Shown: positions 24,477-33,082 of the stretch, one piece after another
Layout: the number at the start of each line of letters is the position of its first letter
How positions within the stretch are numbered: the stretch's first letter is position 1
From: Pararhizobium_B sp963838155
GTDB taxonomy: Bacteria; Pseudomonadota; Alphaproteobacteria; Rhizobiales; Rhizobiaceae
NCBI GenBank assembly: GCA_963838155.1
Contig: CAWIQE010000022.1
Coordinates: 1-64,000, forward strand
Length of the DNA stretch: 64,000 nt
Direction of reading: 5' to 3'
The notes under the pieces: model-generated
What the model was told of the DNA's origin: nothing
The model's database searches: none
Seen by the model: the letters and a program-made list of their open reading frames with translations, nothing else
Translations under genes and position numbers: made by a program

Positions 24477-24787
24477 CAGGCCCCCCGGTGGCTGCCGTTG
24501 TCATCGATGATGCAGAGAGCGTCCGGCATGGGCTGGGTGATGCTCCGGCGAATGGTGTAGCCGCGCTCGGGCCGAGACGGAATGGCGCCCGTCGTCATCC
24601 CGTCGAAACGCGCACCGCCGTCCCTCGACATCCTGTCGGTCCGGCTGGAAAGCATAGGCGTCACGACGATTGCGAACGCGATGACCGCGGCGCCGAATAT
24701 CAGCGCGGTCTTGACCGCGCCGACGGTCGCGATATCGTCAGCGTCGCCCTTGTTGCGAACCGTGGTCCAGAAATCGTTCTTGTCCAT
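24473..24787 (-). CDS. Hypothetical single-pass membrane protein
   Basis: Not recognised as a named family. It is a 104-residue protein starting MDKNDFWTTVRNKG, with one strong membrane segment (TALIFGAAVIAFAIVV, about 27-44). After this comes SSRTDRMSRDG, and the Cys-containing end ALCIIDDNGSHRGAC. A weak AAGG precedes the ATG at 24787; an upstream extension to 24832 is open but not favoured. The last residues and stop codon fall at the edge of the family B repeat, so the C-terminus may have been altered by its insertion. The neighbouring Flp gene offers no firm link. Confidence 0.6.
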   Translation of the reverse strand: MDKNDFWTTVRNKGDADDIATVGAVKTALIFGAAVIAFAIVVTPMLSSRTDRMSRDGGARFDGMTTGAIPSRPERGYTIRRSITQPMPDALCIIDDNGSHRGAC

Positions 24788-24888
24788 GTGACCCTTAGCC
24801 GGCAGCGATCTATGCACGTCGACTTTAGGCAAGGGGACTGAATGTTCTGTTAACGGCCCTGGCGACGCCTTCGGGTCCCGCCCCGGAC

Positions 24889-24930
24889 GGAGAGCGTTCG
24901 CAATTCCGTGGCGCGCGGAAGTAGCCCTAG
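24889..24930 (+). repeat. Family A repeat, hairpin-2 remnant; carries the mutT stop codon
   Basis: The segment gagcgttcgcaattccgtgg and the following gcgcgcgg...ccctag match the hairpin-2 half of family A in a degenerate form. The terminal CTAG supplies the mutT stop codon (24927-24929, minus strand). Confidence 0.55.
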
Positions 24931-25346
24931 AGAACGTCCTGCAGGAACGGGATCAGCGGCTCGTCGGCCGGCGGCATGGGAAAGGAGCGCAGCTTCTCCG
25001 CCCGAACCCATTTGAGCGCCTGGCCCTCGCGCGCCTGCGGAACCCCGCGGTAGCGCCGGCAGATGAAGAGGGGCATCAGGAGATGGAAGTGCTCGTAGGC
25101 ATGGCTGGCGAAGGTCAACGGCGCGAGGCAGGCGGCGTCCGTCGCCACCCCCAGTTCCTCGTCGAGTTCGCGCAGGAGTGCCTCTTCCGGCGTCTCGCCC
25201 GGTTCGACCTTGCCGCCCGGGAACTCCCAGAGCCCCTCCATCGCCTTGCCGGCCGGCCGCTGGGCGATGAGCACCCGCCGGTCCGCATCGATCAGCGCGC
25301 AGGCGGCGACCAGGACGATCGGGCCTCGCCCGCCCGCATCGCTCAT
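24927..25346 (-). CDS. mutT: (Deoxy)nucleoside triphosphate pyrophosphohydrolase, MutT type
   Basis: A 139-residue Nudix enzyme, probably 8-oxo-dGTP diphosphatase, clearing oxidised dGTP. The full Nudix box GGKVEPGETPEEALLRELDE with EELG following is present (about 40-62), with all acidic metal ligands. Sequence around QRPAGKAMEGLWEFPGG matches MutT. It overlaps the upstream acetyltransferase stop by the ATGA type of overlap (ATG 25346-25344, stop 25345-25343), so the two are coupled. Confidence 0.92.
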   Translation of the reverse strand: MSDAGGRGPIVLVAACALIDADRRVLIAQRPAGKAMEGLWEFPGGKVEPGETPEEALLRELDEELGVATDAACLAPLTFASHAYEHFHLLMPLFICRRYRGVPQAREGQALKWVRAEKLRSFPMPPADEPLIPFLQDVL

Positions 25347-26185
25347 GTCCCCGGCCGCTGCCGGTAGGAATAGCGGTAGACCTCGGCGAAGCCGAAGCCG
25401 TGGTAGAGCCCGAGTGCCGGCCCGTTGGCCGCTTCCACCTGCAGCCAGGCTTTCTCCGCACCGCGCAGCCGCGCCCACCGCAGCGCGGTCGCCACGACCG
25501 TGCGTCCGTATCCGGTTCCCCGGAGATCGGCGCGCGTCGCCAGTTCGAATATGCCGGCCAGGTCGTTGTCGTGGATGCACAGCGCCGTCGCCGCCGGCCC
25601 GGAGGTCTCCGCATCGATGACGAAGAGCCCGATCGGCGGCCGGATCGACGTCAGGACCTCGGTCAGCCCGGGCTTGAGCGATTTGTCCCGCCCGTGCACG
25701 GCGAGCGAGGCATCGACGTAGCGGCCGATATCGCGCAGCGGCAACTGGTCGAGCGCCCCGTCTAGATCGAGGGTCCGCATGTCGGCCGTCAGGACCAGCG
25801 TCTCGTCGAAGCGCGGCCAGCCGTTCCGGTCGAAGTGATCCTCCAGTTCCGGCGGCGCGAGCGGCGTCTGGCGAAAGACGAGCGGACGCCCATAGGCGCT
25901 GAACCGCTGCCCGGCGCGCTCGATGCGCCCCGCCAGGTCGTGATGGTCCGACGGATCGAGCGGATTGACCGAGTTCAGTCTCTTCGAGGGATGTCCGGCC
26001 GTCAGGCGAAGCTGCCAGCTGCCGTCATACTGGATGGACGCCGCGGGCCAGGCGCGGAAGCCGACGGCCTCGAGCCGCCGGACGACCGCCAGATCCGGCG
26101 TCACGCCGCCAAATTTCTCCGATGCTTCAGCCATGTTCGGTCCGAAATCCATGCCGGCCATTCGCGCCGGATGCGTCAAAGGCAA
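25343..26185 (-). CDS. GNAT family N-acetyltransferase
   Basis: A protein of up to 280 residues. The C-terminal GNAT domain holds the acetyl-CoA loop RGTGYGRTVV (about 226-235) and ends with the usual NGPALGLYHGFGF segment. The N-terminal half (about 45-150) resembles a degenerate second GNAT repeat. The substrate is unknown. The start is uncertain: a TTG at 26185 directly abuts the argJ stop, but ATG codons at residues 9, 12 and 18 have similar support. It lies in the argJ-GNAT-mutT operon that is common in Rhizobiales. Confidence 0.85.
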   Translation of the reverse strand: MPLTHPARMAGMDFGPNMAEASEKFGGVTPDLAVVRRLEAVGFRAWPAASIQYDGSWQLRLTAGHPSKRLNSVNPLDPSDHHDLAGRIERAGQRFSAYGRPLVFRQTPLAPPELEDHFDRNGWPRFDETLVLTADMRTLDLDGALDQLPLRDIGRYVDASLAVHGRDKSLKPGLTEVLTSIRPPIGLFVIDAETSGPAATALCIHDNDLAGIFELATRADLRGTGYGRTVVATALRWARLRGAEKAWLQVEAANGPALGLYHGFGFAEVYRYSYRQRPGT

Positions 26186-27427
26186 TTAACTTCGATAATC
26201 GCCATTGATCGCCACATAGTCCTTCGTCAGGTCGCATGTCCAGACCGTCGCCTTGCCGCGGCCGATGCCGAGATCCACCCGGATCGGGATTTCCGCGCGT
26301 TTCATCACCGCCGACGCCGCATCCTCCGAATAGGCGGGGTCCCGTTCCCCCTCGACCGCGACCCGCACGTCGCCGAACCAGATGGCGAGCCGGTCGCGCT
26401 CCGCCCTTTCGCCGGCCTTGCCGACCGCCATGACGATGCGTCCCCAGTTCGCGTCTTCCCCCGCGATCGCCGTCTTGACGAGGGGCGAATTCGCGATCGA
26501 CCGCGCGATGCGCTTGGCCGCCGGGGCCGAGGTCGCGCCGGTCACCGTGATCTCGACGAGCTTGCGGGCGCCCTCCCCGTCCCTGACGATCTGCAGCGCG
26601 AGGTCGCGCATGAGGTCGAACAGGGCGCGGCGGAAGGCCGGCAGCCGCGCGTCCGAGAGCGACGTGACCGGCACCTGCTCGCGCGCCTCCGCGGCGCCCG
26701 TCGCGAAGAGCATCAGCGTGTCGGAGGTCGAGGTGTCGCTGTCGACCGTCACCGAATTGAAGGTCGGCCCGGTTCCCTTCGACAGGAGCGCCTGCAGGAT
26801 CTCCGCGTCGATCGCCGCATCGGTGACGATGAAGGCGAGCATCGTCGCCATGTCGGGCGCGATCATGCCGGCCCCCTTGGCGATCCCGTTGATCGTCACC
26901 GAAACGCCGCCGATCCTCGCCGTCCGTGTCGCGACCTTGGCGAAGGTGTCCGTCGTCATGATCGCCTTGGCGGCGTCGAGCCACGCGTCCGGGCTCGCAC
27001 GCGCCGCGAGATCGTCGAGGACGCCCGAAAACTTCGTCGCGTCGAGCGGCTCTCCGATCACGCCGGTCGAGGCGAGGAACACCTCCCCCTCGTCACATCC
27101 GACGGCCGCCGCCGCCGAGCGCGCCGTCATGGCCGTCGCCTCCGCGCCCTTGCGGCCGGTAAAGGCGTTCGCGTTGCCGGAATTGACGACGACCGCGCGC
27201 GCCCGCCGCCCGCCGAGGTTCCGCCGGCAGAAGTCCACCGGGGCCGACGGACAGCGCGAGCGGGTGAAGACGCCGGCGGCGGCGGCCGGACGGTCGAAGA
27301 CCATCATCAGCACGTCCGTCCGGTTTCGGTACTTGATGCCCGCGGCCGCGGTCGCCATGCGCACGCCGTCGACCGGCGGCAGATCGGCAAGGGTGGCGGG
27401 TGCGAGCGGGGAGACTTCATGCGGCAT
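26186..27427 (-). CDS. argJ: Bifunctional glutamate N-acetyltransferase / amino-acid acetyltransferase ArgJ
   Basis: A 413-residue ArgJ, which recycles the acetyl group from N-acetylornithine to glutamate and, when bifunctional, also uses acetyl-CoA. It is made as a precursor that cleaves itself before the nucleophilic Thr in STGVIGEP (about Thr121). VVNSGNANAFTG and VTVDSDTSTSDT are also diagnostic. The reading frame runs on uninterrupted from the upstream parvulin gene because of that gene's frameshift, but MPHEVSPLAP at 27427 is the normal ArgJ start. Confidence 0.95.
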   Translation of the reverse strand: MPHEVSPLAPATLADLPPVDGVRMATAAAGIKYRNRTDVLMMVFDRPAAAAGVFTRSRCPSAPVDFCRRNLGGRRARAVVVNSGNANAFTGRKGAEATAMTARSAAAAVGCDEGEVFLASTGVIGEPLDATKFSGVLDDLAARASPDAWLDAAKAIMTTDTFAKVATRTARIGGVSVTINGIAKGAGMIAPDMATMLAFIVTDAAIDAEILQALLSKGTGPTFNSVTVDSDTSTSDTLMLFATGAAEAREQVPVTSLSDARLPAFRRALFDLMRDLALQIVRDGEGARKLVEITVTGATSAPAAKRIARSIANSPLVKTAIAGEDANWGRIVMAVGKAGERAERDRLAIWFGDVRVAVEGERDPAYSEDAASAVMKRAEIPIRVDLGIGRGKATVWTCDLTKDYVAINGDYRS

Positions 27428-27510
27428 GGTGCGGTCCCGGGTCGTATGGCTTTGGCCTGGCGGAGCCCATGCCCTGCGGGCGCGATCGCCCGCAAGGCAG
27501 GTCCCGACGG

Positions 27511-28492
27511 TCAGTTGGCGCTGTCCGTGGCCGTCGTGCTGTCGCCGCCGGCCGGCGCGCCCGCATTGACCGCGTCGTAGGCCTTCTTCAGCTGCGGGTC
27601 CGCGATGTCGACCTTCATCTGGTCGCGGGCGCTCTTGAGCACCTTCGAGGTAGCGCTCGCGCATCAGCACCTGCTTGACCTGGTCCGAAACCTGGTCGAG
27701 CGGCGGCGGAGGCGCCTTCCGCTTGTCCTCGACCTGGATGACGTGCCACCCGAACTGGGTCTTGACCGGCTCTTCCGTGTACTGGCCGGGCTTCAGGGCG
27801 AAGGCGGCCTCCTCGAAGGCCGGCACCATCTGGCCCTTGGTGAAGTAACCGAGCTCGCCGCCCTTGGCCGCGCTCGGGCCGGTGGACTTTTCCTTCGCGA
27901 GCTTGGCGAAGTCGGCCCCCTTGTCGAGCTGCTTGATGACGTCTTCGGCCTCCTGCTTCGTCTTCAGCAGGATATGGCGGGCCTTCACCTCCTCCTGCGG
28001 GGGCTGCGCGGCGACCTCCTTCTCGTAGCGCGCCTTGATGTCGGCCTCCGAGATGGCGTCCACGACCTTGGACTTGAAATAGAGGTTGTGCAGCGTGCGC
28101 TCGCGCGTGAACTGCATCTCGCGCTTGAATTCCTCGGACTTGTCCAGCCCGGCTTCCTCGGCCTTTCGCGCCAGCATCTTGACGTCGATGGCGGTCGAAA
28201 GTGCGGCTACGCGTCGCTGTGCTTCAGGCATCTTGGCGAGCTGCGGGTCCAGGCTGTCCTCGGCCATGTCGAGTTCCCACTGCTGGATCTTGGCGTCGCC
28301 CACCGTGGCGATGACCTTGTCCGGATCCGGCGCCGTCGCCGTTGCCGCGCCGGCCGTCGAATCGGCGGGGGCCTTCGTCTCGGCCGGGGTTTTGGTGTCG
28401 GCGGGAGCCTTCGTATCGGCTGCCTGGGCGGGAACCTGCACGCCGACGGCAAGCGCGACGAGCGCGGCGGCGAGCATGGTGGAATAACGCAT
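27511..28492 (-). pseudogene. Periplasmic parvulin-type peptidyl-prolyl isomerase, frameshifted near the 3' end
   Basis: The protein has a signal peptide (MRYSTMLAAALVALAVG...AQA), an Ala/Pro/Lys-rich linker, a SurA-like N-terminal helix region and a rotamase domain (EVKARHILLKTKQEA...FGWHVIQVED). It would assist folding of exported proteins, which fits its place divergent to secA. After RERYLE the frame is broken: an extra G at about 27642-27643 (CTCGAAGGTG). Removing one G restores VLKSARDQMKVDIADPQLKK and a normal stop at 27511. As sequenced, the last ~43 residues change and the frame runs on into argJ. It may be a sequencing error or a recent mutation; the catalytic domain itself is intact. 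Confidence 0.75.
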
Positions 28493-28743
28493 GATTGTTC
28501 TGGCCTCTGCTGTTCTGGTTTGACGGATTGCCGCCAAAGCGCCGGAAATCCGGCGATGAAGTGACCGAGCCGGTCCCCGCTGCGGCGTTGACATCCTCCG
28601 ACCCCCCTCTTATCTCTCACGCAACCTTGCGTCCAGACAAGTTTCCGGACTGTCCTGGCGGCCCGGGCGCCTCGCGCGATCTGGCGGGGCGCACCGCCCG
28701 GCGGACGACGTCCGGCAGACAACCAAGAGAAAGGACCATCTTC

Positions 28744-31467
28744 ATGGTCAGCTTCGGCGGCTTTGCCCGCAAACTGTTCGGCTCGGCCAACGACCGCCAT
28801 GTGAAGGGCTACGGTTCGCGCGTTCCGGCCATCAATGCGCTCGAGGACGAGATGAAGGCGCTTTCCGACGAAGCGCTGGCGGCCAAGACCGCCGAATTCC
28901 GGCAGGAGCTCGCCGATGGCAGGTCGCTCGACGACCTCTTGGTCCCCGCCTTCGCCGTGGCCCGGGAAGCCGCCCGGCGGGCGCTCGGCATGCGCCCCTT
29001 CGACGTCCAGCTCATCGGCGGCATGATCCTCCACAACAACTCGATCGCCGAGATGAAGACGGGCGAAGGCAAGACCCTGGTCGCCACGCTTCCCGTCTAC
29101 CTGAACGCGCTGACCGGACGGGGCGTCCACGTCGTCACCGTCAACGACTATCTCGCCTCGCGCGACGCCGACTGGATGGGCCGCATCTACCGGTTTCTCG
29201 GCCTGACCGTCGGCAAGATCGTCCACGGCATGGAGGACGACGAGCGCCGCGCCGCCTATGCCTGCGACATCACCTACGGCACCAACAACGAACTCGGCTT
29301 CGACTATCTGCGCGACAACATGAAGTACGAGCGCGAACAGATGGTCCAGCGCGGCCATGCCTACGCGATCGTCGACGAGGTCGACTCCATTCTCATCGAC
29401 GAGGCGCGCACGCCCCTGATCATCTCAGGCCCGCTGGACGACCGGTCGGAGCTCTACCAGACGATCGACGGCTTCATCCCGCTGCTGAACGAGGACGACT
29501 ACGACATCGACGAGAAGGAGAGGACGGCGACCTTCACCGAGGACGGCACGGAGAAGCTGGAGCAGCTGCTCGCCAAGGCCGACCTTCTGAAGGGCGAGGG
29601 CCTCTACGACATCGAGAACGTCGCGATCGTCCACCACGTCAACAACGCCCTGAAGGCCCACAAGCTGTTCCAGCGCGACAAGGACTACATCGTCCGCAAC
29701 GACGAGATCGTCATCATCGACGAGTTCACCGGTCGCATGATGCCCGGCCGCCGCTATTCGGAAGGCCAGCACCAGGCGCTCGAGGCCAAGGAGAAGGTCA
29801 CGATCCAGCCCGAGAACCAGACGCTCGCCTCGATCACCTTCCAGAATTATTTCCGCATGTACGACAAGCTCGCGGGCATGACCGGCACCGCGACGACCGA
29901 GGCCGAGGAATTCGGCAACATCTACGGCCTCGAGGTCATCGAAGTGCCGACCAACCTCCCCATCGCCCGCAAGGACGAGGACGACGTGGTCTATCGCACG
30001 GTCGGCGAGAAATACGCGGCCATCGTCGAAGACATCAAGGACTGCCAGTCCCGCGGCCAGCCGGTCCTCGTGGGCACGACCTCGATCGAAAAGTCGGAGG
30101 TGCTCGCCGAGATCCTGAAGAAGGAAGGCATCAAGGGTTTCCAGGTCCTGAACGCCCGCTACCACGAGCAGGAGGCCTACATCGTCGCCCAGGCGGGCGT
30201 CCCCGGCGCCGTCACCATCGCCACCAACATGGCCGGCCGCGGCACCGACATCCAGCTCGGCGGCAATCCCGACATGCGCATCGAGCACGAACTCGGCGAC
30301 GCCGAGCCCGGCCCCGAGCGCGAAGCGCAGGAAAAGGCCATCCGGGCGGAAGTCGGGAAGCTCAAGCAGCAGGCACTCGATGCCGGCGGCCTCTACGTGC
30401 TGGCCACCGAACGCCACGAGAGCCGGCGCATCGACAACCAGCTCCGCGGCCGGTCCGGACGCCAGGGCGACCCCGGCCGCTCGAAGTTCTTCCTGTCGCT
30501 GCAGGACGACCTGATGCGCATCTTCGGCTCCGACCGCATGGACGGGATGCTGCAGAAGCTCGGCCTCCAGGAGGGCGAGGCCATCGTGCATCCCTGGATC
30601 AACAAGGCGGTCGAGCGCGCCCAGAAGAAGGTCGAGGCGCGCAACTTCGACATCCGCAAGAACCTCCTCAAATACGACGACGTGATGAACGACCAGCGCA
30701 AGGTCGTCTTCGAGCAGCGCCTCGAGCTGATGGACGCCACCGACATGAGCGAGACCGTCTCGGACATGCGCGCCGAGGTCATCGAGGACATGGTCGCCAA
30801 GCACATCCCCGAGAACGCCTATGCCGAGCAGTGGGATACGGCCGGCCTCAAGGAGGACGTGCAGGCCCATCTCAACCTCGACCTGCCGGTCGACGAATGG
30901 GCGGCGGAAGAGGGCATCGCCGAGGACGACATCCGCGAGCGACTGACGGCTGCCGCGGACAAGACCGCCGCCGAGCGTGCCGAGCGCTTCGGCCCCGAGG
31001 TGATGCAATATGTCGAGAAGTCGCTGGTGCTCCAGACCCTCGACCATCTCTGGCGGGAACATCTGGTCAATTTGGACCATTTGCGCTCCGTCATCGGCTT
31101 CCGCGGCTACGGCCAGCGCGATCCCCTGCAGGAGTACAAGGCCGAGGCCTTCGAGCTCTTCCAGTCTCTCCTCGTCAATCTCCGCCAGGCGGTGACGGCG
31201 CAGATGATGCGCGTCGAGATCGTGCAGCAGGAGCCCGAGCGGGGACCCGATCCCCTCGATGGCCTCCAGGCACATCACTACGATCCCGACACCGGCGAGG
31301 ACGAGTTCGCGGACGGCGAGACGATGCTGCGTCCATTGGCCAATCCCAATGTCGCGGCCGCCGAGAGAAATCCGGGCGACCCGTCCACCTGGGGAAAGGT
31401 CGGGCGAAACGAGCCCTGCCCCTGCGGCTCCGGCAAGAAATACAAGCACTGCCACGGCGCGTTCTGA
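28744..31467 (+). CDS. secA: Preprotein translocase subunit SecA
   Basis: A 907-residue ATPase motor driving secretory proteins through SecYEG. Walker A AEMKTGEGKT (about 101-110), DEVDS (about 210) and the second-domain MAGRGTDIQLGGNP are present, as are the preprotein cross-linking domain and helical scaffold. The C-terminal SEC-C zinc motif CPCGSGKKYKHC binds zinc and contacts SecB. AAAGGA precedes the ATG at 28744; an upstream extension to 28495 has no homology. It diverges from the parvulin gene, the common rhizobial arrangement. Confidence 0.98.
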   Translation: MVSFGGFARKLFGSANDRHVKGYGSRVPAINALEDEMKALSDEALAAKTAEFRQELADGRSLDDLLVPAFAVAREAARRALGMRPFDVQLIGGMILHNNSIAEMKTGEGKTLVATLPVYLNALTGRGVHVVTVNDYLASRDADWMGRIYRFLGLTVGKIVHGMEDDERRAAYACDITYGTNNELGFDYLRDNMKYEREQMVQRGHAYAIVDEVDSILIDEARTPLIISGPLDDRSELYQTIDGFIPLLNEDDYDIDEKERTATFTEDGTEKLEQLLAKADLLKGEGLYDIENVAIVHHVNNALKAHKLFQRDKDYIVRNDEIVIIDEFTGRMMPGRRYSEGQHQALEAKEKVTIQPENQTLASITFQNYFRMYDKLAGMTGTATTEAEEFGNIYGLEVIEVPTNLPIARKDEDDVVYRTVGEKYAAIVEDIKDCQSRGQPVLVGTTSIEKSEVLAEILKKEGIKGFQVLNARYHEQEAYIVAQAGVPGAVTIATNMAGRGTDIQLGGNPDMRIEHELGDAEPGPEREAQEKAIRAEVGKLKQQALDAGGLYVLATERHESRRIDNQLRGRSGRQGDPGRSKFFLSLQDDLMRIFGSDRMDGMLQKLGLQEGEAIVHPWINKAVERAQKKVEARNFDIRKNLLKYDDVMNDQRKVVFEQRLELMDATDMSETVSDMRAEVIEDMVAKHIPENAYAEQWDTAGLKEDVQAHLNLDLPVDEWAAEEGIAEDDIRERLTAAADKTAAERAERFGPEVMQYVEKSLVLQTLDHLWREHLVNLDHLRSVIGFRGYGQRDPLQEYKAEAFELFQSLLVNLRQAVTAQMMRVEIVQQEPERGPDPLDGLQAHHYDPDTGEDEFADGETMLRPLANPNVAAAERNPGDPSTWGKVGRNEPCPCGSGKKYKHCHGAF

Positions 31468-31652
31468 AGCGACCCTCCGGCCGCGAACGACCAGGCCGTT
31501 CGAGCGGCCAGAGCCTTGCCGGGACGCGTGCGCCGCCGTCTCCCGCGCAGCGCCCCGACCCGCTGAATCCCGGCATTTTCAGGCCTGGACGAACCCTTTG
31601 TTAAGTTTGCTGTGACACGGTTCGTCAATCCTGAAGCTGGGGCGCGAGACAC

Positions 31653-33080
31653 GTGGCGATCAACGTCGTCGATACTGCGGAAAGGCTGTTGCCGTCTCGT
31701 CTCTGGCGCCTGACGGAACCCTTGTTCGTCAGGCTGGACGAGCTGCTCGGCGCGTCGGGCGAACGCGCGCTCGCGCAGCGCATGTCCCTCCTCGCCTTCG
31801 CCATCCGTATCGCGAGCGCGGCCATCGCCTTCCTGTCCCAGGTGGTCCTCGCCCGCTGCCTGGGCGCGTTCGAATACGGCATCTACGTCTTCGTCTGGAC
31901 GACCGCGATCATCGTCGGCACCCTCGCCTGCCTCGGCTTCGACATAGCCGTCATCCGCTTCCTGCCGAAATACCGCGCCGCCGGGGCCCATGCCGAGATC
32001 CAGGGCCTGACCGTCGCCGCACGGCTGACGGCCCTGATCGGCGCCATCTTCATCGGGGCCGTCGGGATCACGCTGCTGGTCTTTTTCGGCAATCTGATCC
32101 GGGGCTACTATGTCGTCCCGCTCTATATCGGGATCCTGGTCCTGCCGATGATCGCCCTCAACGACGTGCTCGACGGCACGTCCCGGGCGAACGGCTGGAT
32201 CGTCAACGCGCTGGCCCCGGGCTTCATCCTTCGTCCCCTGCTCATTCTCGCCTTCGTCGCCCTCGCGATGATGGAAGGCACCGGCATGTCCGCAAGCAAG
32301 GCGCTGATCTGCGCCATGGCGGCCACCTACGTGACGACCGTCGGCCAGTACCTCTTCGTGCGGCGCCGGCTCGGCAAGCAGTTCCGCAGCGGAACGCTGT
32401 CGGTCGACCTCGGGCCGTGGATGAGGGTCTCCCTGCCCATATTCGTGGTCGAGGGCTTCAACTTCCTGCTGACCAATTCCGACGTGATCGTCGTCGGCCT
32501 GTTCCTCCCGCCCGACAAGGTCGCGATCTACTTCGCCGCCGCGAAATCGATGGCGCTCGTGCATTTCGTTCATTTCGCGGTGAAGGCGGGGGCCGGCCCG
32601 CGCTTTTCCGAGCTCATCGCGACCGGACGGCACGACGAGCTTGCCGAGACGGTGCGCGAGACGATCCTCTGGAGCTTCTGGCCGTCCCTGGTGATCGGCG
32701 GCATCGTCGTGGCGCTCGGTCCGTTCCTGCTCGCCCTGTTCGGCCCCGGCTTCGGGGCGGGCGTCGGGATCATGGCTCTGCTCTTCGTCGGCATCATCGC
32801 CAAGGCCTCGGTCGGGCCGGGGGAGATGCTCTTGACGATGGCCGACCAGCAGGCGATCTGCGTCCTCGTCTATGTCGGCGCGCTCGCGGTCAACATCGTC
32901 CTCAATCTCGCGCTGATCCCCGTCTACGGCATCTTCGGCGCGGCAATGGCCACCGCCGCCGCCATGCTGGTGGAGGCCGTGCTGCTCTTCTTCTCCATAC
33001 GCCGCCGGCTCGGCATTTCACCCTTCGCCTTCGCTCCCGCCCGTTGGCGCCAGGCCGGCGCGACGGCCCGGATCGGCTGA
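31653..33080 (+). CDS. Polysaccharide flippase, MOP superfamily (Wzx-like)
   Basis: A 475-residue integral membrane protein with about 12-14 predicted helices and the polysaccharide-synthesis/MatE-like repeats. After an N-terminal cytoplasmic stretch, LAFAIRIASAAIAFLSQVVLARCLG is the usual first helix of Wzx/lipopolysaccharide exporters. It probably moves a lipid-linked glycan across the inner membrane. The start is GTG at 31653. Two bases after its stop begins a BioF2/FemAB-like acyltransferase gene, so the pair is probably one transcription unit. No other glycan genes are adjacent. Confidence 0.85.
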   Translation: MAINVVDTAERLLPSRLWRLTEPLFVRLDELLGASGERALAQRMSLLAFAIRIASAAIAFLSQVVLARCLGAFEYGIYVFVWTTAIIVGTLACLGFDIAVIRFLPKYRAAGAHAEIQGLTVAARLTALIGAIFIGAVGITLLVFFGNLIRGYYVVPLYIGILVLPMIALNDVLDGTSRANGWIVNALAPGFILRPLLILAFVALAMMEGTGMSASKALICAMAATYVTTVGQYLFVRRRLGKQFRSGTLSVDLGPWMRVSLPIFVVEGFNFLLTNSDVIVVGLFLPPDKVAIYFAAAKSMALVHFVHFAVKAGAGPRFSELIATGRHDELAETVRETILWSFWPSLVIGGIVVALGPFLLALFGPGFGAGVGIMALLFVGIIAKASVGPGEMLLTMADQQAICVLVYVGALAVNIVLNLALIPVYGIFGAAMATAAAMLVEAVLLFFSIRRRLGISPFAFAPARWRQAGATARIG

Positions 33081-33082
33081 TC

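Noticed and set aside
26186..28594. A single ~800-codon frame read as a parvulin-ArgJ fusion enzyme
   Set aside because: The stretch joining the domains is a shifted version of a normal parvulin C-terminus, and ArgJ has its own usual start. One base explains it, so a true fusion is not supported.
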